This document shows positions 41,352-51,694 of a stretch of 56,709 nucleotides of DNA, piece by piece (the first letter of the stretch is position 1; every line of letters begins with the position of its first letter). The position numbers and the translations under genes are program-made. Origin of the DNA: Bacteroidia bacterium (lineage in GTDB: Bacteria > Bacteroidota > Bacteroidia > Chitinophagales > Saprospiraceae); assembly GCA_030426765.1 (NCBI GenBank), contig JAUHXV010000017.1, forward strand, positions 1-56,709. Direction: 5' to 3'. The notes beneath the pieces are model-generated. The model had not been told where the DNA came from. It ran no database searches and saw only the letters and a program-made list of their open reading frames with translations.

Positions 41352-43793
41352 ATGGTTTCCATGCGAAGGATTAAGCAAAAAGGATACCTGCTTGCCGTTT
41401 TGCTGACCGTGGTTTTCCAAAATATAACGACAGCGCAGCAAAGTGTTCGGGGTAGCGTAACGGATGTAAATACCGGAGAACCACTCGCCTTTGTTAACGT
41501 GATTGTCAATGGGGATCCGTTAAAGGGTACTACCACGGACATTCAGGGGCAGTTTGAATATGTGAGCCATAATGTGATCACGCATCTCGTGTTCAGCTAT
41601 GTGGGTTATGAACGTGATACAGTACAATTACGTGACAGACAGGATTGGCTCCACCTGAGTATTGAATTGCTGCCAGCAGCCTATTCGTTTGAAGAAGTGG
41701 TCGTGCAGGCTGGAGAAAATCCGGCCAACAGGATCATCCGAAATGTAATCCGAAACAAGAAAATCAACAACCCGGAAGAAGTCGCCTCCTTTAGCTACAG
41801 AACCTACAATAAGGTCATCTACGATTTTATCCACCCGAATCAAAGTGAAGATCATCTGATCGAAGATCCTTTTGACAATTTATTTCAGGGCGGCCATGTG
41901 CTCATGATGGAGTCTGTAACACAACGGAAGTTTATCCATCCGGACAGAAGTGAAGAAGTTATTCTGGGAGTTAAAGTTTCAGGTTTTCAAGAAGCGACCT
42001 TTGCGCCATTGGCCACAGATATGCAGCCGTTCTCCTTTTACAAAGAGGTGATCCCGATTTTTGATGTCAATTATATCAACCCGATCAGTGATGGGAGTCT
42101 GTCCAGGTACTACTTTACCCTGGAAGATACTGTGTTTCAACATCAGGATACCACGTTTATTCTGTCGTACAAACCTCTCCCAAATAAGAACTTTGAAGGG
42201 CTGAAAGGCCTTTTGTACATCAACACCAGTACCTATGCCATACAATATGTCATTGCCTCTCCGGCAGAGAAAGGATTAATCGATATTCGGATCCGACAGC
42301 AGTATGAATTTGTAGATGGACAACAATGGTTTCCAGGCGAACTCAGTTTTGAATTTATCATGTATCCCTCGGGTATGGAGGACCTCGGTTTGAGTGCAAA
42401 TGGGGTGAGCTTTATCGACAGCGTCACTTTACTGCCGGATCTCCAACGCAAGGATTTTGGTTACGACGCGGTATGGATGGCGGAGCAAGCCAATCAACGC
42501 GATTCAGTGTTCTGGAAGAATCACAGGCGTGCACCACTGGGAGAGTCCGAACTGACTACTTATCGTGTACTGGACAGCCTGGGGCAGAAATATAAATTCG
42601 ACGCGCTTCTCAGCACCATTGAAAAACTCGCCAGGGACAGAATAGGCATCAGCATCTTCGATATTGATGTGTCCAGGACCTTGCTGCTCAATAAATTTGA
42701 AGGATTCAGATTAGGGCTGGGTGTGTACACCAATGAGAAACTGTTTAAGCATGTGTCACTCGGTGGGTTTTTTGGCTATGGCCTTAAAGATCATCAGTGG
42801 AAGTATGGCGGTGAAGTGATCTGGACCATCCACGAGTACAATGAGCTGACGCTGAAAGGCGGGTATCAGAATACACTCTTTGAAACCGGGAGTCATCAAC
42901 TTCGACTTTTTGATCAGCGGAAATATGATTTCAGAAGTTGGTTGGCCTACCGAATGGATCGGGTTGAACAATACACACTGGATCTTGGGTGCAGAGCTTT
43001 TCGGTATGCCAATCTGAATATATCGCTTCGACAAAATGCGATCGCACCGCAATATGGGTATCAGTTTAAAGTGCCCGGACAGGAAGGATTTACTACGTAT
43101 CAAACCACTGAAGTAGCAGTAGGCATACGATATGCTTTCAGGGAGAAGTTGGTGCGCGCGATGGGAAATCCCATTCGCCGTATGCGCATGGGGTCTGATT
43201 TTCCGGTAGCTACCTTTGTCTATACGCGCGGCCTGAAGGACGTGCTCAATGGCCAGCTGGACTATCACAAGTACGAAGCGCGGATCGAACAGTCGTTCTA
43301 CCATAAAGCATTGGGCAAAACGAAAATTCGGATTGATGCCGGTTGGGCGGATGGCACGCTGCCGTACGGACTTTTATTTACCGGAGAAGGCAGCTATACG
43401 CAACCGTTTTCTATTGAAATCAAAAATTACTTTCAGACGGCTGACCTGTATGAGTTTCTCTCAGACCAGTATGTCAACCTTTTCTTTTCGCACAACTTTG
43501 AATCTCTTTTATTTCATGCGGGAAAATTCAAACCGCACATTACCATCTCACAGAATATGGGTTGGGGAAGGTTGGCGCACCCGGAGTATCATCGTTTTGT
43601 GACGTTCAAAACAAAAGAGATGGGGTTGTATGAAACGGGCATTCAGGTGGATAATTTGCTCAAAATAAATTATCTGAACGTGGCGTATCTGGGATTCGGA
43701 CTGGGAGCGTATTATCGTTACGGACCGTATGCCACAGATAGTTTTAACAGGAATATGGCATATAAATTTTCCGTGACCTTTACGACGAATTGA
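41352..43793 (+). CDS. DUF5686 / carboxypeptidase-regulatory-like outer-membrane protein
   Basis: An 813-residue exported protein: signal peptide (ending ITTAQ), an N-terminal CarboxypepD_reg-like domain (VRGSVTDVNTGEPLAFVNV, about 30-115) and a long DUF5686 region predicted to contain outer-membrane beta strands toward the C-terminus. Common in Bacteroidota, function unproven; the plug-like N-terminal domain recalls SusC/TonB receptors but no TonB box was identified. The ATG at 41361 (three codons later) is an equally good start. Follows the protease by 68 bases and may be co-transcribed. Confidence 0.85.
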   Translation: MVSMRRIKQKGYLLAVLLTVVFQNITTAQQSVRGSVTDVNTGEPLAFVNVIVNGDPLKGTTTDIQGQFEYVSHNVITHLVFSYVGYERDTVQLRDRQDWLHLSIELLPAAYSFEEVVVQAGENPANRIIRNVIRNKKINNPEEVASFSYRTYNKVIYDFIHPNQSEDHLIEDPFDNLFQGGHVLMMESVTQRKFIHPDRSEEVILGVKVSGFQEATFAPLATDMQPFSFYKEVIPIFDVNYINPISDGSLSRYYFTLEDTVFQHQDTTFILSYKPLPNKNFEGLKGLLYINTSTYAIQYVIASPAEKGLIDIRIRQQYEFVDGQQWFPGELSFEFIMYPSGMEDLGLSANGVSFIDSVTLLPDLQRKDFGYDAVWMAEQANQRDSVFWKNHRRAPLGESELTTYRVLDSLGQKYKFDALLSTIEKLARDRIGISIFDIDVSRTLLLNKFEGFRLGLGVYTNEKLFKHVSLGGFFGYGLKDHQWKYGGEVIWTIHEYNELTLKGGYQNTLFETGSHQLRLFDQRKYDFRSWLAYRMDRVEQYTLDLGCRAFRYANLNISLRQNAIAPQYGYQFKVPGQEGFTTYQTTEVAVGIRYAFREKLVRAMGNPIRRMRMGSDFPVATFVYTRGLKDVLNGQLDYHKYEARIEQSFYHKALGKTKIRIDAGWADGTLPYGLLFTGEGSYTQPFSIEIKNYFQTADLYEFLSDQYVNLFFSHNFESLLFHAGKFKPHITISQNMGWGRLAHPEYHRFVTFKTKEMGLYETGIQVDNLLKINYLNVAYLGFGLGAYYRYGPYATDSFNRNMAYKFSVTFTTN

Positions 43794-43987
43794 TATCAGA
43801 TATTTTTCGTTCTTAGGCACCAGTATGCACTGGTCGTAAAACTTTCCGCCTCTGTCGAATTAGTTTTCAGCACAGGATAGTAATGTTCAACTTAAAGGGG
43901 TGTTAGAATTTCGCCCATGTCATGTAAGTGTATCTGAACTAAACCGATCAGATTTCTTTGTCAGTCGAGTAAATAAACTGTATAGTG

Positions 43988-44578
43988 ATGTATAAATACT
44001 TTAAAATCATCTTCACCCTGATGCTTTTTGCTTTCTTCGGTTCCGCAGCTGTGGCGCAACACACATATATCTACGAGCCATCCTACAAATACCCGTTTGG
44101 TGCACCTCACCCGGATATGCCCGAGGCGTTTTTGGATTATGCGCCGCTGATTGGAGAGTGCGACTGTAAGTCAGTGGCCCGTATCGATCAGAATACCTGG
44201 GGTGACACTGTGGCCATGACCTGGCGGTTTAAATACATCATGAATGGCATGGCGATACAGGATGAGACCTTAAAGGCGGATGGTGCGCATTCCGGCAGTA
44301 TACGGCAATATGTAGCGGACAGTGCGAGGTGGTATGTGCATTACTACAGTTCCTCCAAACCCTCTCCGATACTCGGGGCCTGGGAAGGCAATATGAATGA
44401 AGAAGGAAATATGGTCTTGTACCGGGAGCAGGCGGCACCCAATGGTATGGAAGGTTTTTATAAAATTGTTTTCTCTGATATCTCTGAGAAAGGATTTAAC
44501 TGGCTGGGGCAATGGGTATCCACCGATGAATCCTTTTCCTATCCGACCTGGAAGATATTCTGTAAGAAGAGGCGATAG
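43988..44578 (+). CDS. Exported protein, DUF1579-like
   Basis: A 196-residue protein with a signal peptide (about 1-21, ending AAVAQ). The body, LIGECDCKSVARIDQNTWGD... then MTWRFKYIMNGMAIQDET and LGAWEGNMNEEGNMVLYRE, resembles the lipocalin-like DUF1579 fold (a beta barrel with a WRFKYIMNG-type strand). An ATG directly after a GTG codon is the chosen start. No catalytic motif; probably a periplasmic small-molecule-binding protein. Convergent with phoU. Confidence 0.65.
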   Translation: MYKYFKIIFTLMLFAFFGSAAVAQHTYIYEPSYKYPFGAPHPDMPEAFLDYAPLIGECDCKSVARIDQNTWGDTVAMTWRFKYIMNGMAIQDETLKADGAHSGSIRQYVADSARWYVHYYSSSKPSPILGAWEGNMNEEGNMVLYREQAAPNGMEGFYKIVFSDISEKGFNWLGQWVSTDESFSYPTWKIFCKKRR

Positions 44579-44651
44579 TCGACAGAGGTAGTGTTCATTC
44601 ACGTGTCAAACGCACCACCGGGAAGCAGAAAATGGCATTCAGAAGGTCTGT

Positions 44652-45332
44652 TTAAGCGTCTCCGCTCTTCTTTTTTGTGCTCTTGTGCTTGACTACTTTC
44701 GCTTCCACATTGAAGATGATTTCTTCCGCGATATTTTTACAATGATCGCCCACACGCTCCAGTTTTCGGATCATGGATAAGATATAAAGCCCTTCTTCCA
44801 GACGATCCGGATACTCATTGATATAGTTGGTGACGATCTGATGGGCGTTGATATTGATTTTATCAATGGCCTCATCTCTGCGGAAAATTGTACGCGCGAG
44901 CGTGCTGTCATCATTTTCAAAGGCAGTCATCACATCTTCCTGGATAGAAAGCGTCGTGTCGTACATATTGAGGATTCCGGTCTTTTCAATAAGATCCGGG
45001 TGGAACGCTTCTTTAGCATAAATAATAAACTTCGCGATGCCTTCGGCGATGTCTCCGGAACGCTCAAGGTTATTATTGATCTTCAGCACAGCGAGCACAA
45101 GGCGCAGGTCGATGGCCACCGGGTTAAACAGGGCAAACGTATTTTCGCAGTCGCGATCTATTTTCAACTCGAGCGCATTCACCCTTTTCTCCAATGTCAC
45201 CACTTCACGGGCGAGGTCTTTATCAAAATTGAGCAACGCCTCTCTGGTTTTGACGAGCTGCTTGGTCACCAGTTCGCCCATTTTCGAGAGTTCTGCCTTC
45301 AATTGGATCAATTCATCCTCTAAATGCGTCAT
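44652..45332 (-). CDS. phoU: Phosphate signalling complex protein PhoU
   Basis: A 226-residue helical protein of two three-helix bundles, each with the metal-binding E/D-rich motif of PhoU (DLRLVLAVLKINNNLERSGDIAE and KLERVGDHCKNIAEEI). It links PstB to the phosphate-responsive kinase and represses the Pho response when phosphate is ample. Last gene of the pst operon, 63 bases after pstB. Confidence 0.95.
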   Translation of the reverse strand: MTHLEDELIQLKAELSKMGELVTKQLVKTREALLNFDKDLAREVVTLEKRVNALELKIDRDCENTFALFNPVAIDLRLVLAVLKINNNLERSGDIAEGIAKFIIYAKEAFHPDLIEKTGILNMYDTTLSIQEDVMTAFENDDSTLARTIFRRDEAIDKININAHQIVTNYINEYPDRLEEGLYILSMIRKLERVGDHCKNIAEEIIFNVEAKVVKHKSTKKKSGDA

Positions 45333-45395
45333 AACCTTAAAGTTTGCGTAAACGATGATCAGAACGAAGTCCTGATATGCAAAAGTATCAAACGA

Positions 45396-46154
45396 TCAGC
45401 CAAATCGCCCGGTAATGTAGTTCTGTGTGAGTTCCTCTTTCGGATTGATAAAAAGTTCTTTGGTTTCCGAGTATTCAATCAACTCACCGATGTAGAAAAA
45501 TGCCACCTTGTCACTCACACGTCCGGCCTGCTGCATGTTGTGCGTAACAATGATAATGGTATATTTTGACTTTAACTCGTGGATGAGTTCTTCAATTTTG
45601 GCCGTGGAGATCGGATCCAACGCCGAAGCCGGTTCGTCCATCAGGATAATCGAGGGTTCAACCGCCAGGGTTCGGGCGATACAGATGCGTTGTTGCTGAC
45701 CTCCGGAAAGGGATAAAGCGGATTTGTTCAGATCGTCTTTGACCTCATCCCAGATAGCGGCCTGTCGCAGGGAGCGCTCAACTGTTTCGTCCAGTACAGA
45801 TTTGTTGTTGATGCCCTGGATGCGCAAACCATAAATGACATTTTCATAGATCGACTTGGGGAAAGGATTGGGTTTTTGAAAGACCATCCCCACGTCTTTT
45901 CGGAGGGCTTCTACTTCGACTTTTTTCTTGTAAATATCCTGACCATCGATCAGCATTTTTCCGGTCATCCGAAATCCGTCGATATAGTCATTCATGCGAT
46001 TGATGCATCGGAGGAAGGTGGACTTTCCACAACCGGAAGGACCGATAAACGCAGTCACCGAATTGGCTTCCATGCTCATGCTCACATCCTTAATGACATG
46101 CGCCTGTCCATAAAAGACATTGATGTTTTTTGCGTTCAGTTTATCAGTTGCCAT
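45396..46154 (-). CDS. pstB: Phosphate ABC transporter ATP-binding protein
   Basis: A 252-residue ATPase of the high-affinity phosphate importer. Walker [10 protein letters not shown], signature LSGGQQQR and Walker [12 protein letters not shown] are all intact. The ATG at 46154 ([10 protein letters not shown]) leaves a 5-base gap after pstA; a longer in-frame start at 46184 would overlap pstA by 25 bases and add ten residues. Both are possible. Confidence 0.96.
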   Translation of the reverse strand: MATDKLNAKNINVFYGQAHVIKDVSMSMEANSVTAFIGPSGCGKSTFLRCINRMNDYIDGFRMTGKMLIDGQDIYKKKVEVEALRKDVGMVFQKPNPFPKSIYENVIYGLRIQGINNKSVLDETVERSLRQAAIWDEVKDDLNKSALSLSGGQQQRICIARTLAVEPSIILMDEPASALDPISTAKIEELIHELKSKYTIIIVTHNMQQAGRVSDKVAFFYIGELIEYSETKELFINPKEELTQNYITGRFG

Positions 46155-46159
46155 CTCTT

Positions 46160-47020
46160 TTACCATTTTACTTTTTTCTGCCATCGGTTCCGCAGGTAAA
46201 TTGCTATGCCGTTCAGGATGAAGGTGATCGCCAAAAGTACAATAATCGCAGCAGTCGCATTGATGATAAAGCCATGCTGCGGTCGAGACAGCCAGTTGAA
46301 GATCTGTATCGGAAGAATAGCAAAATCATCCATTGGTGATGTAGGAATTGTAGTCGTATACAACATCGCCCCAATCACGATCAGCGGTGCTGTCTCGCCA
46401 ATTGCCCTCGATATGGCCAGGATCACGCCCGTGACAATGCCCCCTGAAGAAGCCGGCAATACCTGGTGCCATGTCGTCTGCCATTTTGTAGCGCCCAGTG
46501 CATACGACGCTTCACGAATCGTTTTCGGTACGGCGCGGATCGCCTCACGTGTCGCTACAATGATGATCGGCAGGATCAGTAAAGCCAGTGTCAGACTTCC
46601 GGCCAGCAAACTTTTTCCCAATCCAAATAATCGCACAAACACTTCAAGCGCCAGCAATCCGTATATAATCGATGGGACACCAGCCAGATTAGTGATATTG
46701 ATTTCAATGATCGTCGCCAGTCGATTCTTTTTACCGTACTCTTCCAGGTAGATACCGGAAGCCACGCCAAACGGAATTGCAATGAGTGATGTCAGCACCA
46801 TAATCCAGGTCGTGCCCAGTAAAGGAATCAGGATACCCGCATTCTCCGGTTTACGAGAAGGAAGGGACGTGAAAAATCCCCAATCGATCCGCGGCAGCCC
46901 TTCAATCAGCACACTGATCAAAAAGATCGCCAGCATCACCAACCCGAAGATGGTACAGGCGACTCCGAAGTAGCGGAACAGCTTGTCCTTGGTCCTGTTG
47001 ATGTCAAATCGCTTACTCAT
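46160..47020 (-). CDS. pstA: Phosphate ABC transporter permease PstA
   Basis: A 286-residue inner-membrane permease with about six helices and the ABC-permease EAA-like loop ([20 protein letters not shown]). It pairs with PstC to form the channel. It overlaps the end of pstC by 8 bases, the usual sign of coupled translation. Confidence 0.95.
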   Translation of the reverse strand: MSKRFDINRTKDKLFRYFGVACTIFGLVMLAIFLISVLIEGLPRIDWGFFTSLPSRKPENAGILIPLLGTTWIMVLTSLIAIPFGVASGIYLEEYGKKNRLATIIEINITNLAGVPSIIYGLLALEVFVRLFGLGKSLLAGSLTLALLILPIIIVATREAIRAVPKTIREASYALGATKWQTTWHQVLPASSGGIVTGVILAISRAIGETAPLIVIGAMLYTTTIPTSPMDDFAILPIQIFNWLSRPQHGFIINATAAIIVLLAITFILNGIAIYLRNRWQKKVKW

Positions 47021-47888
47021 ACTTCTCTTCGAATTTCTTTTTGACGTAGAAGGAAATATTGTTCAACACAAACGTGAGAATAAACAACGCGATACCCGCG
47101 GCAAAGATGGTTTGATATTCCAACGAACCCTGTACCACATCACCCAGACTAACCTGGACAATATAGGTGGTGATCGTTTCGACCGGCACAAACGGATTTA
47201 ATGTCAATCGCGGCTGCTGACCAGCGGCAATGGCCACAATCATAGTTTCGCCCACTGCTCTGGAAATCGCCAGGATCACAGAGACGACGATGCCGGAGGA
47301 AGCAGCCGGTACCAGCACTTTAAACGAAGTCTGGAAGCGCGTTGCGCCAATGCCATACGAAGCTTCGCGAAGTGATTTTGGTACGGCATACAAGGCATCT
47401 TCACTTAGCGACGAAATCATCGGGATGATCATGATACCCATCACGATACCCGGCGATAAGGCATTGAATCCTGCCATCTGAGGGAAGATCTGTTGCAGGA
47501 ACGGAGTGATGACCATCAGCGCAAAATAACCGTATACCACCGTTGGAATAGCGGCCAGCACTTCGAGTATCGGTTTGATAAATTTCCTGAATCCTTTCGG
47601 TGCATATTCGTTGAGATACACCGCAATGGTGAGACCCACCGGCAGGGCCACGACGATCGCGATAAACGAAGTCAGCACCGTGCCTGCGACGAGAGGAAGA
47701 ATTCCGAAATGTTTCTCGGCAAACAGCGGTGTCCACTGGGTGTCAAACAGAAACTCCGTCAGAGGTACTTTGAGAAAGAAAACCGACGACTCAGAAATCA
47801 GTACCCACAGGATTCCTATGGTTGTCAGGATACTTACCGCCGCACAAAGGAGTAAAATCCCTTCAATAATTTTTTCTTTTAATCGCAT
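47013..47888 (-). CDS. pstC: Phosphate ABC transporter permease PstC
   Basis: A 291-residue inner-membrane permease with about six helices and the EAA-like loop ([20 protein letters not shown]). Partner of PstA. It follows pstS after a 71-base gap that contains a stable hairpin and overlaps pstA by 8 bases. Confidence 0.95.
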   Translation of the reverse strand: MRLKEKIIEGILLLCAAVSILTTIGILWVLISESSVFFLKVPLTEFLFDTQWTPLFAEKHFGILPLVAGTVLTSFIAIVVALPVGLTIAVYLNEYAPKGFRKFIKPILEVLAAIPTVVYGYFALMVITPFLQQIFPQMAGFNALSPGIVMGIMIIPMISSLSEDALYAVPKSLREASYGIGATRFQTSFKVLVPAASSGIVVSVILAISRAVGETMIVAIAAGQQPRLTLNPFVPVETITTYIVQVSLGDVVQGSLEYQTIFAAGIALFILTFVLNNISFYVKKKFEEKYE

Positions 47889-47925
47889 CTCTTAGGCTGG
47901 TGCTACACGTTAAGGCAGAGCCATA

Positions 47926-47942
47926 GGCTGACTCTGTCAGCC
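47926..47942 (-). promoter_or_regulatory. Hairpin between pstS and pstC
   Basis: Perfect 7-bp arms GGCTGAC/GTCAGCC around TCT, 18 bases past the pstS stop codon. Such hairpins behind a binding-protein gene protect the upstream mRNA or cut read-through, which keeps PstS above the membrane subunits. No T tract follows, so it is more likely a stabiliser than a terminator. Confidence 0.5.
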
Positions 47943-47959
47943 ATGATTCGGTTTTTCGT

Positions 47960-48958
47960 TTATTCGCTTGCTGACAAACCTTCCACAAAAGTGGTCCAGA
48001 TGGTTTTCACATTTTGTGTTTCCGTATCGCTGAGCGGAATAAACCCAACTTCAGCAGACAAGTCATTCATGTTGTCGAGGTAAAAGGAAACAAACGACTG
48101 CACTTCCGGACGTTTTCCGGCTTCGCTATTGACATAGATAAACAAAGGTCGACCCAGTGGGGCATACGTTTTGTTTTTTACAGTTTCCAGGGAAGGCTTG
48201 ATTGGTCCTGTGCCATTTTCATCATTGCCATCATCAATTCCAATCACCTTGAGTTTGTCTGCATTTTCTTCATAATACGCGAGTCCGAAAAAACCTAAAG
48301 CATTTTTGTCGGAGGCCACTCCCTGCACCAGAACATTGTCGTCTTCACTGGCCGTAAAATCTCCGCGGCTGGAATGACTCTTTCCAACAATCGCTTCTGT
48401 AAAATAATCGTAGGTTCCGCTTTCAACGCCCGGACCGAACAAATGTACTTCCTCATCCGGCCATTCAGGACGTATCTGATTCCAGCGGACGATTTTTCCC
48501 TGAGCTTCGGGCGACCAGAGCATCTTAAGCTCTTCTACAGTCATATCCGTACACCAGTCATTCTGAGGGTTGACCACAACAGCCATACCGTCAAAAGCCA
48601 CTGTAAGTTCCACGAATTCTACGCCATTGGATTTGGCGAGTTCGACTTCCTTTTCTTTGATGGCGCGCGAAGCATCATTGATATCAATTTCTGCTCGCCC
48701 AAATTTTTTGAATCCACCTCCTGTGCCTGAGAGGGCAACTGAAATTTTGACTTTTGGTTCTACACTTCTGTATTCTTCCGCTACAGCTTCTGTAATGGGA
48801 TATACGGTGCTTGAACCATCAATTTTAATATCTCCCTGAAGTTGATCGCCGGATTGATCACCGGAACCCTGACCACCGCAGGCAGTGAGAAGAATAGCTA
48901 CCAGGACACTCGTCATGGCAGAAAGAAAGGAGAATTGCATTTTTTTTAATTTTATCAT
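47960..48958 (-). CDS. pstS: Phosphate-binding lipoprotein PstS
   Basis: A 332-residue substrate-binding protein. Lipobox LLTAC, then the mature protein, GDIKIDGSSTVYPITEAVAEEY, with the phosphate-binding loops DGSSTVYP, SGTGGGFKKF, and GVESGTYDYF. It is predicted to be a membrane-anchored lipoprotein on the periplasmic side. First gene of pstSCAB-phoU; promoter box at 49130-49137. Confidence 0.95.
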   Translation of the reverse strand: MIKLKKMQFSFLSAMTSVLVAILLTACGGQGSGDQSGDQLQGDIKIDGSSTVYPITEAVAEEYRSVEPKVKISVALSGTGGGFKKFGRAEIDINDASRAIKEKEVELAKSNGVEFVELTVAFDGMAVVVNPQNDWCTDMTVEELKMLWSPEAQGKIVRWNQIRPEWPDEEVHLFGPGVESGTYDYFTEAIVGKSHSSRGDFTASEDDNVLVQGVASDKNALGFFGLAYYEENADKLKVIGIDDGNDENGTGPIKPSLETVKNKTYAPLGRPLFIYVNSEAGKRPEVQSFVSFYLDNMNDLSAEVGFIPLSDTETQNVKTIWTTFVEGLSASE

Positions 48959-49129
48959 CGGTTTGAAATGGTTTGCGGTCTGTCAGTTTCTGAGAAGAAA
49001 ATGCAGCGCCAATGGTAAAGTATAATCAGGTGAAACAATAGGGCAATCCTCAAAGGCTGACGGAAGAGGAATGCCTGAAGAAATAAGTTGCATTTAGAAG
49101 GAATTGTCAGCTGCTTAGATTTTATGCCG

Positions 49130-49137
49130 CAAAGGTA
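49130..49137 (-). promoter_or_regulatory. -7 box of the pst operon
   Basis: On the minus strand TACCTTTG, a perfect TAnnTTTG match, with the transcript start expected near 49123. This leaves a 5' leader of about 165 bases before the pstS ATG, long enough to hold regulatory structure. The leader shows no clear riboswitch. Confidence 0.55.
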
Positions 49138-49432
49138 TCTGTTCAATAGCAGTCGATATTTATTGCAATGTTAATTCATGGTAAACAAATCATCGGATTC
49201 CCTTCGGGCTCTTCCTCTAAATCATGCAGTAAAAAACCCGAAGGGATCTGTGATGTCATTGTGATAAATTATATATCAGTTTATTATATATTAATCTCTA
49301 ATATATGTGTCTAATTACACCCGTGATTCCGGTTGGTTTCGACTCTCACACAGATATTTTTTACTCATCTCAACCCTGATCAATTTCGCGATACAGGATT
49401 TTGCCGGACTAATTTTCTGAAAATCAAAGCTA
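49138..49432. other. Intergenic region pstS promoter to sulP, with inverted repeat 49200-49245
   Basis: CCCTTCGGG (49200-49208) and CCCGAAGGG (49237-49245) are perfect inverted copies 28 bases apart; a T6 tract (minus strand) lies inside the loop. It may end sulP transcription but does not have a normal terminator layout. The middle (49265-49320) is very AT-rich (TATATATCAGTTTATTATAT). No open frame worth naming. Confidence 0.4.
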
Positions 49433-51289
49433 CTAGTTCAGAGCCGGAGGAACTTCGTCTTCAACATTTTCCTTGATCCATTTCAGGCAATCCGTAAAGT
49501 CTTTGAATATCTGATCTTTAGGGATGAGATTGGGTATGATATCGATCCGCTCCATCATATAATGAGGCTGTTCGAGAACATCCACCAGGAGAACCTTTAC
49601 ATCCCGCCCGGCCAGATCGACGACCACATCCTCCATGGCATACAGGCCGGATTGATCCATGTACTGCATGCGGTCCATACGAATGACGACTACTCTGGCG
49701 GTGTCCGGGATCTGAGAAGCCAGCGCCTGAAAATCACTTGTGGAGCCGAAAAATAAAGGACCCTTGAGGTGTTTGATAAAAACTTCCTCCTTGAGCTCTT
49801 CCGGAAAATCAATTTCGTCATCCCACGCTTCTTCTTTCGCCAAAGACTTGATATCTGATCGTTCGGCTGTGAGATCCCCCATTTTTTTCATAAACATGAG
49901 TGAAGCGATCACAAGGCCGATTCCAACCGCAAACACCAGGTTCCAGACGGAAGAAAGGATCAACACGATCAGCATGACGATCACTTCAGTGCGCGGCATA
50001 TGCGGGATCGCTTTAAGGCCTTTGTAATCCATAACCCCTATCCCCACAGTAATCAAAATACCAGCCAGTACTGCTGCAGGGATTTTTGATGCTACCGGTC
50101 CTAAAGCCAAAAGAATAATCACCAGGATCAGACCTGAAATCATCCCTGACAGCCTTGTTTTTCCTCCGGATCGGATATTTACTACTGTACGAATAGTCGC
50201 ACCTGCACCGGGAATCCCTCCGAAAATGGCCCCGATACTGTTACCAATCCCTTGTCCCACAAGCTCTTTGTTGGGATTGTGTTTTGTTTTGGTCATGTTG
50301 TCCGCAACCACAGAAGTGAGCAATGAGTCAATCGCTCCGAGCAAGGCCAGAGTGAGCGCCGTAAAAATATAAGGCGCGATAGTACTCAGTTTAAAAGACG
50401 TTACGATACCAAGATTAGGTATAGGTAGACCACTTGGTATTTTTTCTATTGGGCGATAATCGAGACCGAATCCCACAGCTATCCCCGACATCACCACCAG
50501 GGCAACAAGTGTGCTCGGTACTGCGGTCGTGATTCGCTTGAATCCGTATATGATAATAATCGTGCCCAGGGCCAGCATTAACTCCAGCCAACTGATATGG
50601 CGCAGCGCCTCCGGCAGTACTCTGACCGCCCCGACGACACCGGACGCTTCAGCAGCAGCCAGTGTTTTGGATTCCTGCATGATTTCCTCTTCCGTGATAT
50701 GTTCTGCTCGTCGAATCGTTTCATGAAAATCCTCGAGCACCAGAATACCTTCTCCGGCTTCATCTTTCAGGATATTATCCAGAATGATTTCTTCAGCCTC
50801 AGGTTTGAATTGCTCCACAAACGCCAGATCTTCCTTCGGATAATAACCGACTGCCGGGAGGATCTGTGTAAACAATATGATGATCCCAATGGCGGTCATA
50901 AACCCTGAGACGACAGGGTAGGGAATATACTTGATGTACTTCCCAAGCCCAAGGAATCCCAGCCCCACCTGCATCAGACCGGCCAGCAAAAACACCGTCA
51001 GTATGGAGGGTAAAGCCTGGGTGACATCGCCATCGTTGATGGCAATAATGCCTGCGATGATCACCATACTAACGGCAGTCATAGGCGCAGTTGGTCCTGA
51101 GATCTGCGTATTGGTGCCTCCAAACAGGGCTGCAAAGAAGCTAACGAAAATGGCACCGTATAAACCTGCACTTGGTCCTAAACCGGAGCTCACCCCGAAA
51201 GCAAGGGCTAACGGAAGTGCTACAATCCCGGCAGTGAGTCCACCAAATAAGTCCCCTTTGATATGGGAAAAATCAAAATATTTTTTCAT
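49433..51289 (-). CDS. SulP family anion transporter with STAS domain
   Basis: A 618-residue inner-membrane transporter for sulfate, bicarbonate or related anions. The transport domain begins with KGDLFGGLTAGIVALPLALAFG and the QISGPTAPMT signature (62-71); a C-terminal STAS domain contains MDQSGLYAMEDV. Unusually, about 70 mostly polar residues (about 152-225) are inserted between helices where relatives have a short loop. The substrate cannot be told from sequence. Confidence 0.9.
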   Translation of the reverse strand: MKKYFDFSHIKGDLFGGLTAGIVALPLALAFGVSSGLGPSAGLYGAIFVSFFAALFGGTNTQISGPTAPMTAVSMVIIAGIIAINDGDVTQALPSILTVFLLAGLMQVGLGFLGLGKYIKYIPYPVVSGFMTAIGIIILFTQILPAVGYYPKEDLAFVEQFKPEAEEIILDNILKDEAGEGILVLEDFHETIRRAEHITEEEIMQESKTLAAAEASGVVGAVRVLPEALRHISWLELMLALGTIIIIYGFKRITTAVPSTLVALVVMSGIAVGFGLDYRPIEKIPSGLPIPNLGIVTSFKLSTIAPYIFTALTLALLGAIDSLLTSVVADNMTKTKHNPNKELVGQGIGNSIGAIFGGIPGAGATIRTVVNIRSGGKTRLSGMISGLILVIILLALGPVASKIPAAVLAGILITVGIGVMDYKGLKAIPHMPRTEVIVMLIVLILSSVWNLVFAVGIGLVIASLMFMKKMGDLTAERSDIKSLAKEEAWDDEIDFPEELKEEVFIKHLKGPLFFGSTSDFQALASQIPDTARVVVIRMDRMQYMDQSGLYAMEDVVVDLAGRDVKVLLVDVLEQPHYMMERIDIIPNLIPKDQIFKDFTDCLKWIKENVEDEVPPALN

Positions 51290-51364
51290 TGGAATAATCT
51301 GTCAAATTTATAAATCAGGTCCACGTATAGGTCGACCTGCAACAATCTGTATCATCGTCTGTGC

Positions 51365-51667
51365 TCAGGCGACTTGCTCGGGAGGGGGCAGATGTATCCG
51401 GTCCGGACACCAGGGTAAAGGTATCAGGTGATACGGGAGTCTGTTTCTTTTTTGCGGAGAGAGATCCGGAGGTTCGGGTAACCCCAGTTGGAATGATTTA
51501 TCCTCTTCTTCTATAATGGTAATGGAACTGTTTTGATTCGTCTTTCCACCCGAATCCGCCATCACATATTCCACATCAGCCACGGTCAGGAGATTCGGAA
51601 CCACCGGTGCTACCACAGTCAGGAGGATAGCAAGGGAAGTAATGGAAACAAACAAAAATCTCAACAT
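51365..51667 (-). CDS. Small protein with one hydrophobic segment, unknown
   Basis: A 100-residue protein: hydrophobic N-terminus (MLRFLFVSITSLAILLTVVA), then an acidic middle (TIIEEEDKS) and a Pro-rich basic tail with HLIPLPWCPDRIHLPPPEQ. The start at 51667 is favoured because a perfect -7 box (minus-strand TATATTTG, 51687-51694) lies 20 bases upstream. A longer frame to 51805 would include that box. It reads toward sulP, 75 bases downstream, so the two may be one transcript. No family recognised. Confidence 0.5.
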   Translation of the reverse strand: MLRFLFVSITSLAILLTVVAPVVPNLLTVADVEYVMADSGGKTNQNSSITIIEEEDKSFQLGLPEPPDLSPQKRNRLPYHLIPLPWCPDRIHLPPPEQVA

Positions 51668-51686
51668 TTCAGGCTTTTTGTCAAAA

Positions 51687-51694
51687 CAAATATA
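51687..51694 (-). promoter_or_regulatory. -7 box before the small membrane protein (and sulP)
   Basis: Minus strand TATATTTG matches TAnnTTTG. No TTG at the -33 spacing. It supports the start at 51667 and may also drive sulP. Confidence 0.45.
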
